NCBI RefSeq assembly: GCF_003711515.1
Contig: NW_021167079.1
Location: 3,255,185-3,319,184, forward strand
Direction of reading: 5' to 3'
DNA length: 64,000 nucleotides
From: Sodiomyces alkalinus F11
Taxonomy: Eukaryota > Ascomycota > Sordariomycetes > Glomerellales > Plectosphaerellaceae
How positions within the stretch are numbered: position 1 is the stretch's first letter; each line of letters starts with the position of its first letter. The position numbers and the translations under genes were made by a program. Positions 20,262-32,358 of the stretch are shown here, in pieces. The notes beneath the pieces are model-generated. The model was not told where the DNA came from. It made no database searches and was given only the letters and a program-made list of their open reading frames with translations.

Positions 20262-21908
20262 ATGATGGTGAAGGCCTCAACCTTTGCGCTAGCTGCGGGG
20301 CTTATTTCTGTGTCCTTCGTATCGGCCCTCTCTGCAGACAACATTCCAGCCGATATACCCGTTTCCGCCCTTCTCGACTCTGCACAGACTCACCTCTCTA
20401 GGGGTGAGACTAGCGACGCATTGCTGTTTTACGATGCTGCTATAGCTCGTGACCCGTCCAATTACCTTTCTCTCTTCAAGCGTGCCACGACCTACCTTTC
20501 TCTTGGTCGAACATCGCAAGCGACGGAGGACTTCAACAGGGTTCTGACACTCAAACCTGGATTCGAGGGAGCCCACGTCCAGCTTGCCAAGATCAAGTCG
20601 CGAAACGCAGATTGGGTTGGCGCGAGGGAGCATTATGTGCTGGCGAACAAGGATGCCTCCTCGGCTGAGATGGCGGCTCTCGACCAAGCGGAGAGCGAGG
20701 CTCATCTAGCGAAGGCTGCTGAGAAGGCCGGGGATTACGAGGCTTGTGTTCACCATGCTGGGGAGGCCTTGATGATGGCGAACCGAGCACTCTCCCTGCG
20801 TGACATGCGGTCGCGCTGTCGATTTGCTCGCGGCGAAATAGAAGAGGGCCTGGGCGATCTACAGTACGTCTTACAGCTACGACCGGGCGATGTCGCCCCT
20901 CACCTCACTGTGTCTGCGACAACCTTTTACGGTCTGGGTAACCTGGATGCTGGCATGACGCAGGCCAAAAAGTGTCTGCACTCGGATCCGGATTCGAAGC
21001 CCTGTAAAAAACTGCTCAAGCAGCAAAAAACAATTGACAAAATTCTCGGCAAAGTCAGCAAAGCTTTTGAAAAGAACCAACCTATGACAGGCGTCAAGCT
21101 GCTCATCGATACTGCACAAGAACCTGGATTGATAAACATCATCACGGCCCAGGAGGAGGATTTAAGACAGAAGGGGTTTATCCCCTCGCGAGCGCCCTCT
21201 GATCTGTACATGAGGGTGGTAGAGATGGCGTGTGAAGGCTATTACGAGGTAAGTCGGGCTCACATTCCCTTCACAATGTACTGGGTGGTTGCAGCTGGCT
21301 CACTTTTTTTCCCCTGACAGATGAATGGAAAGAAGACCAAGCAATACTGCGGCGATGTTTTGACCCTCAATCCAGAATCTTTCTTTGGCCTTCTCCACCA
21401 AGCCCGGGACTTGATGGATAGGGAAGAATTTGAGGATGCCGTCCGGACTCTACAGAAGCTCGATGACAGCAGACCCGACAAACGAAATGTGGTCCAACCA
21501 CTCCTACAAAAAGCGAGGTTGGCCCTCAAACGCAGCAGAACCAAGGATTACTACAAGGTCCTCGGCGTCCCTAATGATGCTGATGACCGTCAGATCAAGT
21601 CGGCTTACCGGAAGCTGTCCAAAATACATCACCCTGACAAGGCCGTGAGGCAGCGCATGACAAAGGAGGAAGCCGAAAAGAAGATGGCGTCCATCAACGA
21701 GGCGTACGAGGTTCTCAGTAATCCGGAACTACGTGCTCGGTTTGACCACGGTGATGACCCTAACGATACAGAGCAGCGGGGGCATCCTTTCCAACAAGGA
21801 CATCCCTTCGGTTCACCCTTCATGTTCCAACAAGGTGGTGGAGGGGGGCAGCAGTACAAGTTCCATTTTGGCGGAGGAGGCGGTGGTTTCGGCGGGTTTC
21901 CGTTTTAA
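20262..21908 (+). CDS. ER TPR/DnaJ co-chaperone (P58IPK/DNAJC3-like), 524 aa
   Basis: Exons 20262-21248 and 21321-21908 with a 72-nt intron (donor GTAAGT, acceptor TGACAG) join in phase 0. Residues 1 to about 24 form a signal peptide (KASTFALAAGLISVSFVSALSA). TPR repeats follow from about residue 36 to 390 (for example TSDALLFYDAAIARDPSNY and AEKAGDYEACVHHAGEAL). A J domain spans about 404-474 (DYYKVLGVPNDADD, then the HPD motif in IHHPDKA at about 433-435). A Gly/Phe/Gln-rich tail closes the protein. This order matches P58IPK/DNAJC3: a luminal co-chaperone that binds unfolded clients with its TPRs and stimulates the ER Hsp70 BiP through HPD. No KDEL-type signal is seen. Two adjacent ATGs (20262, 20265) make the start ambiguous by one residue. 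Confidence 0.93.
21249..21320 (+). other. Intron of the DnaJ gene
   Basis: A 72-nt intron, GTAAGT to CCTGACAG. Its removal joins CEGYYE to MNGKKTKQYC in frame within the last TPR region. Confidence 0.9.
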
Positions 21909-23104
21909 GCAAAAATTTACAAAACCCCGTATGGCCATTCGGGAGCCCCGTCTCTACTCTCCTAGCCCCCACCCTGGCCGCGGTCTTCAGAAGCTGCGGG
22001 ATAGGGAGGGGTTATAAGCGGGAGGAGTTCCGGAGTTACTTCTTTCGAAACATTTGTTTTTTATTGCGCTAAGCGGCAAGGGGCTCTTTTCTTCGCCTTG
22101 ATGTTGGAGTAACCTGCTACCTGAGTGAGTAGTGTGAAGAGCAACATCGTTAACACCAACAGATAATAGGAGCGTATGCGTAACTAACCAGTTGGGATTC
22201 GGGTTAACGTATTAGTCCATGGCGAGACCCTCACACGTGTATGCTCTACCGTTGGTGCTTTGACGATCTTAGCAGTGCTACTAAGACCGTTTCGACTAAC
22301 TTGTTGACCCAAAAGAAAACCATGGAGAGTATCGGAATCTGATCAAGTCGAGAGAACCGGTAAAGGCTGGCCAAATAGAGTTCTTGGTCCCCATGGATAG
22401 TGCCCAGTGCTATTGGTGACCAGAGGGATTGATGCATTGAGGTATTGAGGGGTTCCATACGACCAAACAATCCGCGCATTGGTAATTGGTAACAGAAGAG
22501 CACTCCATGAAGCTACATGAACACAGCAAGACAGACGCTTGGGTTCAATTGTCGCGCCATGATCTGGACCGAGGGCTTCGAGTGTGTGCTTCGGGTTCGG
22601 TGGCCTGGGAGAGCGTAGCAATCGGTGCTACCCCATAGCGACCCTGAAACTTCTCGTCAAAGGGCAAAGCCTTCTTGCATAGTCGACTGGCGAAAATACC
22701 GGCCATCCTTCATCGAACGCAAAGATCGTAAATGAGATGTTCCCATAATCTAGTTCCAGTATATCTTGCACAACTCCACTCCACGCAAGAGATGGAATGC
22801 GCATCCCCGCCGCCGTTTGCCTCGAAAGGTTGATTTTCTTGGTTTGTACACCTAGCCCATGACTCTCGAACCAGTAAGTGGCCGTGGAAGATCCAGCAAA
22901 ATAAAAAGACAACCCGGGACGGCCCTAAAGTCCACGATGCGAAGACCTGGGAATTTCTAAAAGGTCGAGTACTGAACAATCCGGGTCCTTGTGGGACTAT
23001 CGGCTTTTTTCCATGTTGCGAGTCAAGATTTGTTAAGTTGGAGAATTCATTAGTGATGTTAAGGATCGACAGTTGCGGTGCAGCGCCAGTCAGTCGTCGC
23101 ATCC
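21909..23104. other. Intergenic, no supported gene
   Basis: Normal composition. It lies between the tail ends of two convergent genes (DnaJ + and mitoferrin -), so it holds both 3' UTRs. Small open stretches on the minus strand (22246-23102) overlap and have no clear family. A purine/pyrimidine mix around 22010-22100 is unremarkable. Confidence 0.5.
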
Positions 23105-24507
23105 TTACAATGCGTCGTTCTGCCGGATGAAGTAAGCTCTACAATACCCATGTTAGCCTCAAGTCAAAAGCTAACCAGTACAGCAGTGGGGAGTCAAACG
23201 TACTTTGAGGCTTCGTAGGCTGACCAGCAAATTGCGGTACTCGGCATGGTAGTGACCACCCTTGGTCCAACTCCCTTGAAGAAACCTCTGAATCCTTCCC
23301 TTTGCAAGAGCAACCTTGCCCCAGCCATGAATCCGTTGACACTCCTCAACTCAGGGTCCGTCGCTGTTCCCCTTGTTTGCAGCATTGTCTTGATTACATC
23401 CATGGGTGTCGTGAGAGCCGCAGCAAACCCCCCAGCAACACCACCTGCCACGCAATGAGTGGCAGGATCATAATGCTTCGTCGGGTTCATCACGGTTGAT
23501 ATAGACTCGTAGGCGAGAAACTGGAGAGCCGTGAATGGCACCGTCATGGAAAGAGTCGTGGGATAGGACACGTAAAATGCACCCAGACCTTCGGTTCTGT
23601 AGACGTATTTCGCGCAGTCCACCATAGACCGGTACATTTTGGCGGAATCTCGCATCTGCATGCGCTGCTTGATGACTGAACGATACCAGTTGTTAGCACC
23701 ATAGCACCTAGGCTCTGCTCGTCAACAACGTCTGGCGAAGTGTCATTGCCGTACCATCGAAAGGATTCATCAGGGCGTCACTGGCAATGGTAGCACAGGC
23801 CCCGCTCGTTACTAAAGCAACCGGTCAGATGATACACCTCAAGCCTACGGTCGAGAATAAAAACAAGTGGTCACAACATACCAGCAGCTAGAGGGTGGTG
23901 AACTCCAGCTTGGTTACCTCCCATGATGTGCTTGACAGCCTCGTACGTCGCAAAGTAGACGGCGTGAGCAGGGCCTTAAGGTGGTTTAGTAAAAAGTGCA
24001 TAAAAGAACGTACGAGGACGGTCGAGTACCCACCTGCTCCTGCAACAACGCTCGACACACCTCGCCAGAGACTGAGGAACCCTTCTCCGGTAGCGATGCG
24101 AAACGTACCCTTGGTCACCCCATTGTGTACATTGGCCGGACCGGATGTTAGGACTTGCATTCGCGTCTATGTCGGAGCAGTGGTGTTAACAAAGCCTGAT
24201 GTGGAATGCGACAGCATAGAAATGGGTCATACCTTAATGGCATCGATCGGATACATGACTGTATGTTCCTGAACCACATGTCAGTCTTGAAGCCGTCTCT
24301 CATGTCCTCACGTGTTCTCGTACAGCTATGCCTGCAAACGCCCCTGCTGCCATGTTTTGCAGCAGGGAGAAGTTGGGTGGGAGCGATTCATAGCTATCAT
24401 GGAGTGTTAGTGAACCTTTATCCATCACATATGTTGGCGACCGAGACCGGCAGGGGAGAGGTCCCGTACTCATATTCCTCAAGGGGCTCCGCATTTGGCT
24501 GGGCCAT
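23105..24507 (-). CDS. Mitoferrin-type mitochondrial iron carrier (Mrs3/4-like), 310 aa, 8 exons
   Basis: Minus-strand exons: 24507-24470, 24393-24324, 24268-24233, 24166-24034, 23974-23882, 23811-23755, 23675-23204, 23138-23105. They total 933 nt, and every join has GT..AG ends and keeps frame. The protein opens MAQPNAEPLEEYDYESLPPN and shows three carrier repeats, each with a PxDxxK signature: YPIDAIKTRMQ (about 42-51), NPFDVIKQRMQ (about 139-149) and TPMDVIKTMLQ (about 232-242). Blocks such as MVDCAKYVYRTEGLGAFYVS and ending SKAYFIRQND match fungal Mrs3/Mrs4/MrsA. It would carry ferrous iron across the inner membrane for heme and Fe-S assembly. Length is normal. In fungi the family is often controlled by iron regulators, but I see no clear GATA-type site. 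Seven introns of 55-79 nt in a 0.9-kb gene is dense. Confidence 0.93.
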
Positions 24508-25159
24508 TGCGGCCGCAGCTTCAGATGCCTCGTCGTAAGGTTTCGGTTGAAGGGTAGCCAGGTTGACAGTTGTCAAAGCGACCGTGACACAATGGATCAA
24601 GGCCTGGGAGGACGAAGGAGCAACGTGAAACTTGGAGTATTGAGACGGAACCAAAGAGAGGTAAGGGGGCTCGCCCAGCTGGATAGCTATGAGTGCTGGT
24701 TGCTCAATCGGCACGCGACGGAATGTACGGGATTGGTGGGAGCGGTTAAGTTGTAGGTTACTGGATATATCCAAAGAGCAGCCGGGGAGATTGGAAACAA
24801 TGATAATCTACCTTAGTCGAAAATGGGCATGGAAGCTTCGTACCTGTGTGGTCGAGGAAAATGGAATGAAATTTTATGTTCGATGTCAGGTGCCCCCACA
24901 GCAACCTTATTAAGGTGTGACATGCCAAATTATATTAGGCGTGTAGAGTAATTACGTCGATCCTATATATCTGTACTTATTGCCCCCAGTTTTTCCCAAT
25001 ACTTATATATCCCCGTAAAGTACTATAAACGTTACTTAGATAAATATATATATATATATATTTCCGTACTTTATTTATATTCTTATAGTTATAAGTATAA
25101 GATATAGAGTAACTGTAAAATAACGTAGAAGAACTAAGCTTATACTCTTAACCGATTTT
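24508..25159. other. Mitoferrin upstream region and junction to RIP tract
   Basis: 24508-24910 has normal composition and serves as the mitoferrin promoter side. From about 24915, CpA and TpG become scarce, and an AT run at about 25044-25060 marks the change. The LINE begins near 25160. Confidence 0.45.
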
Positions 25160-25379
25160 GACACGCCTATCCACCACGGGCACGTAATACGAGTAAAATC
25201 GATAAAACTATTAAGACAGAGATTATAATTACCGCCTCCTTCCCGGGATACTATTATAGCGGCACCGTAATACCGGTGCTACGATATAACCGGAAGAATT
25301 ATAGGATAGCGTTATTCCGACCTCGACTACGCAGAACTCGTAACGGACTTACTTTTTATAATATAAGCGCTCTCCCCCC

Positions 25380-26480
25380 CTCCCGAGGCAGGATATAGCG
25401 CGGAACCGATATAAGACTAAAAGGGGACCACCACGCCCCCCGGAACTAAGAGTAGCTAAGATTAAAGCAGAAATTCAGGCCTTACTAGCTAATAAAAATA
25501 CGATTAAGTAGGTTATACAGCTAGTAAAAGGACTAATTATAGTATATAGTATACGTAAGGATACCGACGCGATACTATTAGCTTACCTAAATAACTTTAT
25601 CCGCTATATTATCTAAGAGGAACTCTGAAAAGGAATAAATAGCGTAAAAAAGACCTAGGCTAACGTTATAGCCCGGGCTCCCGTGATAGTATTACCACGG
25701 GACCCCGCCTCCCTTAAAATAATCCTAGCTAGGTATTACTAGGAACTAATTATCCGCTAAGGAACCCTCCCCGAAGACTAGCCCCTTAAAGCTAGGACCC
25801 TAAAGGAAATTATCTAAGCTATAAATACTATAACTACTCGATATAACGTTATAGCGGTATAAAAGCTATTTAGTAAAGATATCTGCCTTATCTTTACCAA
25901 AAGGGTATAATACTAGTTTACGTATAAGGAGTAATAGTTTAAGAAGGCCTTTAGTAAAGGAGCTACCCTAGCTATACGCACTTACTTAATACTCGCTAAG
26001 GCTATCCTTAAGGAAGTCCTTAACGTCTTATCTAAAGAATACCTACTAGTATCCCTATAAAATATAAACCCCGAGGCTGAAATCCTCCGAGTATAATAGC
26101 GAGTATCCCGCTATGATACTAGTAGGGTAGCGTTTTTTCTTATCGAATCGGCTTTACCGGAAAGGGTAGTAAGCTTTATCCGGAATACCCTTCTCTTTAA
26201 GGGGGGTAGCTACATCTACGAACTATATAATCCTAACCTTAGCCCCCTAAGATACTATAAATACCTATACTTCGGCTATAAGACTAACGGTTACCTTCTA
26301 GTAAAAAGGGTATACTGGTATTAGGCTAAGCCCGAATTAGCGTACCTATAAAGTATAGGCTACTATAACGCTACGGCGCCTAAGCGCCCCCGCCGCTATA
26401 CCGCCTATACCGGAGACTATAATACGTTTAACGACTTATACTAACTACTAAGAAAAGAGGCTAAGAAGACCCGTAAAGTA
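25380..26480 (+). pseudogene. LINE copy A ORF1 (gag-like), RIP-degraded
   Basis: Readable in pieces: a coiled-coil-like start, a central block (INPEAEILRV, then RVAFFLIESALPERVVSFIRN) and a C-terminal zinc-knuckle region at about 26245-26370. There, Cys positions mostly read Tyr (YYKYLYFGYKTNGY, then IGYYN), as expected from TGC/TGT to TAC/TAT. Many TAA/TAG stops interrupt it. Confidence 0.72.
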
Positions 26481-26699
26481 TATAAGTACTAAGCTAGGGA
26501 CTTCGATATCACCCGCTAGACTAAAGCGGTATACCCACGGTAGCTATAGATCTTCCCCCTAATTATTATCGTCTAGGACTAGGACCGGCCCCTTTATAAG
26601 GGTAGAGAACGCCGCCTGAAAAGGACTAAAGGATAGGAGGGCTCTCCAATACTAGGCCTAATACGTACCTATATAGTCCTCCGCGGGGTTAGTAAGGTA

Positions 26700-29600
26700 T
26701 TATAGTAGGCGCTATAAAGCTAAAGCTAGACCCCGGTTATACCGGGCATGTTATCTTAACCCTCCCCCTCTTTTAATTAATAAGACTCTATATTCTTTTA
26801 TAGAATATAGGGAGGAGTTAGGCGCATCGGGAGCTCCCGCTCCGGTGCCGTGCCGAGTACGATATAATAGTAATCTAAGAACCTAGCCTTAACCCCTACA
26901 CGAAAAGCCTAGCCTACCCCTCCTAAGGGGTATACCGCCTAATCTAAGGAGGGGGCCGCGCCCTTATATATATCTATAAGAGATATCCGCTATATATATA
27001 GATATAGCAGGCCTACTAGGATACCTACAGGGTTACTTTTAGGACCGGAGATAATACCCTTATAATCTAGTTAATCTACTTAAAGAACTACTAACTAGCT
27101 AGGATCCCCTAGAATACGCCCCTATAAGATATATTCGATATAGCACCGCTATAGGGCCGCTATATTCTTATAGGGGACTTTAAACTATACTACCCCCTTT
27201 AGTTATGACTACTATAATACCACCTCTAGGCTAATACTCTACTTACCCTTATAAACCGGTGGAACCTAGACCTAGTAAACCCCTTAGAACTACTATATAG
27301 CACCGCCTAGGCCGGCGTGCTAGGACTATTAACCTTATATAGGCGATATAAGGACTCCGCTATATCTTTAGCGGCCCCGATAAGACCGTTATCGGGTCAG
27401 ACTACGACTTATAGATAGCCTAGATCTATATAAAGATAAACACCGCGGCGAGCGCCGCGATAGCACTAGTATAGGACCTAGCTAGGCCCTATTAGGTTTA
27501 AAAGGACTTTAACCCCTTATAAGTCCCCTAGCTTATAGCTACGTAATTATAGCTAATTAGCCCCTTTATAATACTAGGAGATATTAACGCCGTACTAAAT
27601 AGCCTTACTAAGAACCTTATAACCCTAGCCGATAAAACCGTACCATACCGCCGCGGGGGTACCCCTAGACTCTTACCTACCCCTTAGTAGAACACGGAAC
27701 TTACTACTCTTACCGAGGAAGCGAGGCGCTTTTACCGTAGATATATATTTAGGAAGTCCCGGAACCGATAGGATAAGTTCTAAGAAGCGGAGAGGCACTA
27801 AGATAAGGCTATGGCGGCAACAAAGCGGCTATACTAAAGATACCTACTTTATATAACCAGGGAGAATAATAACCTCCTTTAGCGATTATAAAAATAGGTA
27901 TAAACTAAAGGGGGAGTACCGCTAAACCCCTTATCGGTATCGTTACTATACTAAGACGATAGCGATAACCCGGCTACTATATATACCGAGAAGGCCGAAG
28001 TCCTTAACTAGAAGTTCTTCCTTACCCCCCTCCTTACCGCTCCGAGGCCCCTAAGCGCGGAATTCCCCCTTAGATAGGATATCTACTACGATATTACCGT
28101 AGCGGATATATAGGGGCGCCTTAAAAAGACTAAACCCTAGGCGGTACTAAGGTCTAATAGGATCCCGGTAAGGCTTCTAAAAGTATATAGACCCCTCTTA
28201 TATTAAAGACTAAGTACTATCTTTATAGTATATTTTAAGGTAGGCCATTACCCGAAGAGGTGCTATTATGCTACCGTGGTAGTGCTTAAGAAGGAAGGTT
28301 AGCCGCTAGCCGATATAAGATAGTAAAGGGCTAACGACCGATATTACTCCTTAGTATAATAGATAAAGTCCTTAAAGAGATACTAGCCGACTATATCGTT
28401 ATTATAGCGGAGGAGTATCGGCTCCTTCTGAAAGGATAAATAAGTAACCGGACTAGGCGAAGTATAAAGATAGCGGTATAAAAGGTTATAGAGGCTATAA
28501 GGGCGAGCTAAGCCTATAGCGGTACTGCTTTAATACTCTAACTAGATATTAAAGGCGCCTTTAATACTATCCCTTACTCTCGCCTCCTTAAGGTACTTAA
28601 AAGGAAAGGCTTTCTCTAATAGCTTATTACCCTAATTAGTAGCTTTCTTTAAAACCGTATAGCCTAGTTACTACTTAATAGCGAAATACCCCCCCCGTAA
28701 TACCTCCGCAGGGGGGTACTATAAGGCTCCCTAATCTCCCCTATCCTCTTTATCCTCTATATATCCACCCTTTATAAGGAGCTAGAAAAGGTCTTTAAAA
28801 TAATAGTAGTAGGTTTTACTAATAATATAAATATTATCGCCTTTAGTAAAATAAAGGTATAAACACGGTACCGCCTAGCCACCGCGTAGCGAATGTACCT
28901 AAACTAGGAGATAGCGAGTAAACTATAATTCGAACTAGGTAAGTATATCTATATCCCCTTTATAACATCACGCTAACCCTCCTTTACCCCGCTCCCTTTT
29001 AGCGCTACTTCAGTACCGGTAACGGAGGCGATAAGGCTCCTAGGCGTATAGCTAGATAGGAAACTCGACTTCCGGCGATACGCTAAAAAGGTAAAAAGCC
29101 GACTAGCCACCTAAATATATACCCTTTTAAGGCTTAGTATAGTAGCGTAAGGGTATAGCTTCGCGGATATAAAAAGACTATACCTTATAGTAATAAGACT
29201 AGTAGTTACCTATTACGCCTTAACCGTTTATAAGATAGGGGCCGGCCCCCAGCACGGCCCTATAGCGGCACTTATAATAGTATAGAACTAATACCTCTAA
29301 TTAATTACCGGAGCCTATAAGACTACGCCGATTAGGGTCCTCGAAAAAGAGACCTTTATCCCCTCTCTTAACCTATACCTTTTAAGCCTAAGCGCCTAAA
29401 AGATCCTCCGGGTATAGGAAAAGGGGATAGAAAATAAGATATTAGCCGGAGTATACGCCGCAGCGAGGGCCTTAATAACACTAAATCGGTATTATAGGAC
29501 CCGCGCTACCCTTATATAGATAGTATAGCTTACCGCCCTAATAACCTGGGCCGGAACCACGCCCCTAAGAAAGGCCCTTATAAGGGAATAGGGTTAAGTC

Positions 29601-30030
29601 TAGGCGGAAGCACGGCGGCCCTATATCTATACCGTAATAGCACCGAACCGCCCCCTAATATAACGTACCCTCCGGAAGTATAAAGGACTCCTTAAGCCAT
29701 AAAGCTCTGTATTTACCTAAATTAAATTAGAAAATCTATGCCTATAAGCTTTCCTAGCTAAAGCGAGGGTATTAGGATTCCTAATAACGCGGTGCCCTTA
29801 TAGCGATAAGGGGGCAGAGATAGCGGAGTAGGTAGTGCTTTAGTACTAGGATATAGCTAAGGATAGGCGGAAGGAGCTTTTCGGTACTATAGGGAGATTA
29901 TTTATAACTAAAGGGGATCTATATAACGCACTAGACTATACTATAGAAGCCGGGGCGATAGGTAAGTGGTTCCTATAATGGAAAAGACTTAACGACTTCT
30001 GCCTTACCCTAGAAGGTACTAAAAGCCTAT
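26700..30030 (+). pseudogene. LINE copy A ORF2 (endonuclease + reverse transcriptase), RIP-degraded
   Basis: The endonuclease is visible at about 27170-27420 (GDFKLYYP, INRWNLDLVNPLE). Reverse transcriptase motifs are at about 28340-28850: RPILLLSIIDKVL, LDIKGAFNTIPYSRLL, SLISPILFILYIS, then FTNNINIIA where FADD is expected. Both catalytic Asp of the active site are Asn (GAT to AAT, G-to-A after T). A C-terminal Cys/His-type segment lies at about 29760-30000. Numerous internal TAA/TAG codons. Confidence 0.83.
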
Positions 30031-31735
30031 AAGAGCGCGGTAGTATAGTAATAGGGAAAAGGTAATATAACGGTCTAGTTTAGTATTAAATAAGGGCCCT
30101 ATAAGCCGGGACCCCGGCAGTACTAAAGCGTTACCGGCTAAAGCCCTTTACTCCTCCCTAAAGGTATTACCCCTCTTAGAGGCGCTAATACCGCTCTTAA
30201 TATACTTAAGGCCCTAGAACTAGTTAGCTATACTATTACCGCGGAGGTACCGTAGCGAAATTATAAAGGGACTACGTATATAATAATCTATTAAGACACC
30301 TAATATACCCTTTATACTATAAGTTCGGCAAAGAATATCTTATAGAACTACCTCTACTAATAAGGTGCCGCCACGGCTATAACCGGAAAGCAGCCTCTAA
30401 GCGATGACCCATTTAAAGGATAAAGCCGCTGTTTTTAGGCGCTCCTTAGCCTATAGGCTATTAGTACTGCGCTACTGCGATATCGAAGGGAGACTATTTA
30501 CCGTAGCAATACTACTATTACCGGTAGCCTTTACTAAAAAGTAAAGATTATAAACGTCTATAAGACGTTATTACTGCTTTTTAGTAGCGGGGGGGACTTA
30601 TTAACTAGTTAGACTACCTTAATATACCGCCGGTATCTTAACGGTATAGGGACGACTTATATCCTTATAAGGATAATAGCTATTAGCGTATTAAAAATAA
30701 GCAGTATCAGTGCTTATAGTATTAGTATAAGCTTTAACGTTATTAGGGTAAGTACCTAGACGCTTACTATAATATAAATAACTACTATATATTAGCCACC
30801 ACGATACCACTTCGGCACCACTAAGCTATATATACGGTATAACTTAAACGGTGCCCCGTTTATAGCGATAATTATTATTATTAGGAGAAGGTATTTACAG
30901 CTATTAGTACGCTACTACTTTAACGCTACCACGATATAGAGATACTTATATTATAACGATATTTACGGTTAATATTATAATTATTATTACTATTACTATT
31001 ATACTACCTAGTTAACCCCGCGCTACTATAACGCTACCTATAAACTATAAACTATATATAATAACTAAGGGAAAATTATAAATCGAGTATAGAGAACTAG
31101 AAAAAGCTATTAGTTAGTACGGCACTATAATGGTAGGCGTATAAGACTATAGGCGGGAACGTAATAAGGAATACCTATAATAAACTCGGTAGCGTTATAG
31201 GAAGGAAGAGGAAAAAAGGAAGAGGACCCTATCCTATATCAACTATCTATTATTTTTGCGGGTATAGGCGGAGTACTGCCCTTCCTGCCTATTACCGGAT
31301 ATAGTAGCCACCCCCCCCCCCCCACTAAGGGAGGCAGGAACGCCTACCTTACCTTTTCTCTTTATTAATTAAACGGAAGGAATAATAGGTATAGCCCCCG
31401 GGGATATAGCGAGGCCGGAGTTAGAGTGCCGCGGCCGCTATACGGCGGAGATACTACGGCACCCTTTTAGCCCCCGCCCCCTTACTAACGACCGGCCTAG
31501 GCTAACCCGAATTATAGCCTACTACTCTTCCCGTTAGCCACTAGCCTAGAGGTGTGATCTAGATATATAAAAGAGACGAACCGGGGCTATATTAGCCTTA
31601 TAGCGGTAGTACTCTAATTAAGGATGTGTATAGAGGTTTTCTCTAGGATCCCGGGTTTTCCCCCCTATAGCTACCCGAGAAGGACCGTATAGTCTAAACT
31701 AGACTCCTATAGATTAAATAGGATAGCGGAGTAAG

Positions 31736-31764
31736 AATAATAATAATAATAATAATAATAATAA
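31736..31764 (+). repeat. (TAA)n tail of LINE copy A
   Basis: About nine TAA units directly after the conserved LINE 3' end (GGATAGCGGAGTAAG), as expected for a LINE that primes on a short 3' repeat. Confidence 0.9.
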
Positions 31765-32358
31765 CGCAAAAGAACAGTAATAGGGCAGTTAATCCGTTAA
31801 TTCAATTGAGGCTTGTAAATCTGTAGATCTGTGTGTATAACTGCTAAAATCTCTTAGAATTATCCCCGACCGCTTAGAAACTCCTGCCACTGTAACTTTT
31901 ATACTGAAAATTCGGGAGGTATCCACCCTGATTGCGGAGGATCGTATATAGGGAGAAATCTATGCCCGTTACGTAACCGTTAATCTTACTGTCTATTTAA
32001 TAATAGGCCCGGCGCTCTAGTAAAACGACTCTATTCAGAATAATCTAATAGCTTTAAGGCAGATATCCTATTTTAAAGCCTTGAGTCTATTACGGGATAG
32101 AGCTATTCTGCTAGAAATATCCGCCGGCTTTTATTTTATTTAATCGCTTGATCTTTTCTTTTGTGTAATTATTTAAAGCGTTTAGTTTAATTAATCAACC
32201 TTTCCCTTTATTCTATTATACTACTTTTTATTAGTATAATAATAACTTTTATAGTAGTAATACCCGTTATAGGCCTGATAACGCTTACCGTACTCAAAGA
32301 TTAAGGCCTTAAATTAAAGCCATAATAACTATTATATACTCCTACGATATTACCGAAC
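31765..32358. other. Spacer between the two inverted LINEs
   Basis: About 590 bp of RIP-type sequence with no recognised element. It is the old target DNA or another degraded repeat. It ends CCGAAC directly before the tail of copy B. Confidence 0.45.

Larger units (their letters stand above)
25160..31764 (+). mobile_element. LINE retrotransposon copy A, near full length, RIP-dead
   Basis: A 6.6-kb non-LTR element whose 5' end (GACACGCCTAT...) matches the 5' end of the inverted copy near 38949 and whose 3' end is a (TAA)n tail. The order is gag-like ORF1 with degraded zinc knuckles, endonuclease, reverse transcriptase, a C-terminal Cys/His region, then a long 3' region. No frame is open. The layout is that of fungal Tad1-like LINEs; the clade is inferred. 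Confidence 0.88.

Noticed and set aside
22628..22912. Minus-strand stretch with GVVQDILELDYGN, faintly like a transposase-associated domain (DUF4216)
   Set aside because: Only one short segment resembles the family and no neighbouring transposase sequence is seen; too weak to annotate.
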